A stretch of 64,000 nt of DNA, taken from Paenibacillus mangrovi. Lineage in GTDB: Bacteria; Bacillota; Bacilli; Paenibacillales; Paenibacillaceae. A program made the translations under genes and the position numbers. The DNA is taken from assembly GCF_022898935.1 (NCBI RefSeq), contig NZ_JALIRP010000008.1, positions 124,001 to 188,000 on the forward strand, read 5' to 3'. The notes under the pieces are model-generated. The model did not search any database. It was given only the letters and a program-made list of their open reading frames with translations, and was not told the DNA's origin. Below, one piece after another: positions 62,000 to 64,000 of the stretch (its first letter is position 1; each line of letters begins with the position of its first letter).

Positions 62000-62749
62000 A
62001 TGAACGAAGCAGCATCCACTTTAGAAGGCTGGTACGCTCTTCATGATTTTCGTTCCATCAACTGGACAGCCTGGAAATCCGCAGACGACGAAGAACGCGC
62101 AATGGCGCTTGATGAGCTGCGGGAGTTTACGAAAGAATGGTCCAAGATCGAATCGGCCAATCAGGGCAGCACAGCTGTCTACACGATTGTGGGACAAAAA
62201 GCCGACTTTATCATCATGCATCTGCGTGAAACGCTCGAAGAACTTAATGCGGTGGAAACCGCCTTCAATAAAACTTTGTTTGCCCGCTTCACAACCAAAT
62301 CATATTCTTATGTAAGTGTCGTGGAGCTGAGCAACTATCTCGCAGGATCAGGCGGCGGAGATCCGATGGAAAATCCGCAAGTCATCGCACGTCTCAAACC
62401 GATTCTACCAAAAACGAAATATATCTGCTTCTATCCGATGAACAAAAAACGTGACCAGAACGACAACTGGTACATGCTTGATATGGAAGATCGTCGCAAC
62501 ATGATGCGCAGCCACGGACTGATCGGCCGTTCTTATGCAGGCAAAGTGAAACAGATCATTACCGGCTCCGTTGGTTTCGACGATTGGGAATGGGGCGTTA
62601 CACTGTTCGCCGACGACGCGCTGCAGTTCAAGAAGCTCATATATGAAATGCGTTTTGACGAAGTCAGCGCACGTTATGCCGAATTCGGAAGTTTCTATGT
62701 GGGAACGCTGCTGACCACAGAATCCTTTGAAGAAATGCTGAAGGTTTAA
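62000..62749 (+). CDS. hemQ: Coproheme decarboxylase HemQ
   Basis: 249 residues of the chlorite dismutase superfamily. The Firmicutes HemQ features are the CFYPMNKKRDQNDNWYMLD loop with catalytic Tyr, MMRSHGLIGRSYAGKV with the haem-binding His, and GFDDWEWGVTLFADD. It decarboxylates coproheme to haem b, the last step of the Gram-positive route. The ATG at 62000 follows GGGAGTGATCG; a TTG six codons earlier is less likely. Confidence 0.93.
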   Translation: MNEAASTLEGWYALHDFRSINWTAWKSADDEERAMALDELREFTKEWSKIESANQGSTAVYTIVGQKADFIIMHLRETLEELNAVETAFNKTLFARFTTKSYSYVSVVELSNYLAGSGGGDPMENPQVIARLKPILPKTKYICFYPMNKKRDQNDNWYMLDMEDRRNMMRSHGLIGRSYAGKVKQIITGSVGFDDWEWGVTLFADDALQFKKLIYEMRFDEVSARYAEFGSFYVGTLLTTESFEEMLKV

Positions 62750-62760
62750 TAGAATTAAAC

Positions 62761-62801
62761 AAAAAGAGCCGCTCCTTTTTAATAGGGACGGCTCCTTTTT
62801 T
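62761..62801 (+). terminator. Terminator of hemQ
   Basis: GAGCCG/CGGCTC hairpin followed by TTTTTT; the A-tract on the left allows it to work for the opposite strand as well. Confidence 0.8.
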
Positions 62802-62826
62802 CTCTGAAATACTTCTTTTATAATGC

Positions 62827-63078
62827 TTATTCCTCTTCCTGCTCCTGGTTCTTCAGAGACTCGAGAAATTCCGCCGTTGCCCGGTCACGGTCGCGGCTTT
62901 TTTCCTTTAATCGCTCAATGGCAGGCAGAATCAGAATATCAATTTCCTTCTGCACCGTATAGACCAGATCATAGCGGTTCTGGTCCTCCAGATAGCCTCC
63001 GACTTCCATCAACGCGTTGTAACGGTCCAGCTCATCCCTCGTCAAAAGTGAGCGTACCTGAACACTACAGTGGCGCAT
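62827..63078 (-). CDS. Small acidic helical protein behind NDH-2
   Basis: 83 residues, mostly helical and charged (VGGYLEDQNRYDLVYTVQKEIDILILPAIERLKEKS), ending in KNQEQEEE. The ATG lies 1 bp from the NADH dehydrogenase stop (TAGGATG), so translation is coupled. Conserved partner of this dehydrogenase in Paenibacilli as far as I recall, but without a known function. Confidence 0.65.
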   Translation of the reverse strand: MRHCSVQVRSLLTRDELDRYNALMEVGGYLEDQNRYDLVYTVQKEIDILILPAIERLKEKSRDRDRATAEFLESLKNQEQEEE

Positions 63079-63079
63079 C

Positions 63080-64000
63080 CTACAGGAATTTCCCTTTTCT
63101 CAGTACCAGCGGTATGCCGCCGATAATGAAGAGATAGCGCATATCCACGAGCTTTTTCAGCTGCGCGGCCTTCCAGCCCTTGATCAGCTTGTCGCCGACC
63201 GCGGCAATACCCTCCCCTTTGCCCAGGGAAGCAACAGTGCCTTTGTTGTTGTACACGAACTTTCTTGGCTGCTGGTTTCGGATCGCAGCCACGATGTTAT
63301 AGGCACAGCATACACCCTGCTGCATGGCGATTTGGGCCGTCGGCGGGTATGGACGACCTTCCGGATTGAAGACGAGGGCATTGTCGCCAAGGATATAAAT
63401 ATGATCTTGACCCGGCGCATGCAGATACTCATCCACCCTCACGCGGCCGCGAGCCGTTTCAAAGCCTGCCGCTTCAATCATGTGATTACCGCGAATTCCG
63501 CCGGTCCACACGACTGTAGCCGCCTTAATTTCTTCACCCGTAGCAAGAAGCACGCCATCCGGTGTGCACTCCTGGATTGCTACGCCAATTTTGAAGGTGA
63601 CTCCTTTTCTTTTGAGCACATCCATGGCGTATTCCACCAGCTCCGGTGCGAAGCCCGGCAGCGCGGTCTGCGCCGCCTCAACGTTATAAATGTTGACCAG
63701 ATTCGGGTCTACATCATACTCTTTGCAAAGCTCCGGAAGCCGGTCCGCGAGCTCCGCCACAAATTCAATACCGCTGAAGCCTGCTCCGCCAACAACAAAA
63801 TTCAGGCGTTCCTGCGGATGTCTTTCATTTTTATATAAAGCAAACTGGTATTCAATATGCTTGCGGATCAAACGAACCGAGTTGATGCTGCGGATCGTCA
63901 TCGCATAGTCAGACAATCCTGGAATGCCGAAGGTCTCAGACTCTCCGCCTAGAGCAATGACAAGGTAATCATAAGATAGGGTTCCATCCTCCAGAATGAC
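63080..64000 (-). CDS. Type-II NADH dehydrogenase (YumB-like), N-terminus beyond window
   Basis: 307 residues in view; the frame runs to the right edge, so the N-terminal 90 or so residues with the first FAD motif are missing. YDYLVIALG, VVGGAGFSGIEFVAELADR (NAD-binding GxGxxG-type), VVWTGGIRGN, and IYILGDNALV...PPTAQIAMQQG are standard NDH-2 motifs. Passes electrons from NADH to menaquinone without pumping protons. The C-terminal hydrophobic segment (YLFIIGGIPLVLRKGKF) may contact the membrane. Confidence 0.9.
   Translation of the reverse strand, partial: VILEDGTLSYDYLVIALGGESETFGIPGLSDYAMTIRSINSVRLIRKHIEYQFALYKNERHPQERLNFVVGGAGFSGIEFVAELADRLPELCKEYDVDPNLVNIYNVEAAQTALPGFAPELVEYAMDVLKRKGVTFKIGVAIQECTPDGVLLATGEEIKAATVVWTGGIRGNHMIEAAGFETARGRVRVDEYLHAPGQDHIYILGDNALVFNPEGRPYPPTAQIAMQQGVCCAYNIVAAIRNQQPRKFVYNNKGTVASLGKGEGIAAVGDKLIKGWKAAQLKKLVDMRYLFIIGGIPLVLRKGKFL

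Noticed and set aside
1..64000. Mobile elements, phage genes, tRNA or rRNA
   Set aside because: No transposase, integrase, terminal repeats or RNA gene pattern was recognised on either strand.

Overview
The window looks like chromosome of an endospore-forming member of the Bacillales, most likely a Paenibacillus. The evidence is a CgeB-type and YheC/D-type spore gene set, a YjcZ-like sporulation peptide, EcsAB, HemQ, DnaB/DnaI, sdhCAB, a YuiB/NDH-2 pair and a c-di-AMP riboswitch ahead of potassium transporter genes. AGGAGG-type ribosome sites are strong and GTG/TTG starts are common. No rRNA, tRNA, CRISPR array, insertion sequence or prophage gene was seen.

Positions 1 to about 23,800 are an accessory spore-surface glycosylation locus. 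Apart from the ATP-grasp gene at its right end, everything is read leftward in one dense, partly overlapping series. It starts with a giant protein of about 156 decapeptide repeats (16871-22384, WIAG-tail type). Then come two related GT2 enzymes, another GT2, a short glucose-1-phosphate nucleotidyltransferase, a GT-D-fold transferase, a GT2 with extra C-terminal repeats, a 119-residue basic/Gly-Tyr protein, two CgeB-like transferases, and a GT4 with a basic collagen-like tail. The series continues with a three-gene set resembling UDP-N-acetyl-L-fucosamine synthesis, a further SDR, a GT2, a long nucleotidyltransferase, and a Ser/Thr kinase cut by the left edge. Divergent from the giant gene is a YheC/D-like ATP-grasp gene. 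Sequences matching the sigma-K pattern (AC, 17 bp, CATAnnnTA) lie on both strands between the divergent genes and ahead of the 119-residue gene, so late mother-cell expression is likely. Many of the enzymes carry the same extra module: a Lys/Arg-rich stretch followed by tandem tetrads of the form G-Y-x-x. I propose this as a docking tag of an undescribed spore-surface glycosylation complex.

Positions 24,000-43,900 are ordinary chromosome: a DUF2089 pair, phosphatidylserine decarboxylase, SDRs, an APH-fold kinase, AraC, MocR and LysR regulators, a PPOX-family protein, an aminotransferase, a YjcZ-like peptide, EcsAB, a DEAD-box helicase, CheX, a PHP phosphatase, an EamA transporter, an acetyltransferase, a Tat-exported phosphoesterase and an aldehyde dehydrogenase.

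Positions 43,900-64,000 are housekeeping: succinate dehydrogenase sdhCAB with a divergent LysR gene; a potassium operon (KtrB, RCK subunit, cation/proton antiporter) behind a c-di-AMP riboswitch and terminator; a CPBP membrane protease; uvrC; trxA; dnaB-dnaI; an exported alpha/beta hydrolase; yuiB; hemQ; and a type-II NADH dehydrogenase cut by the right edge.
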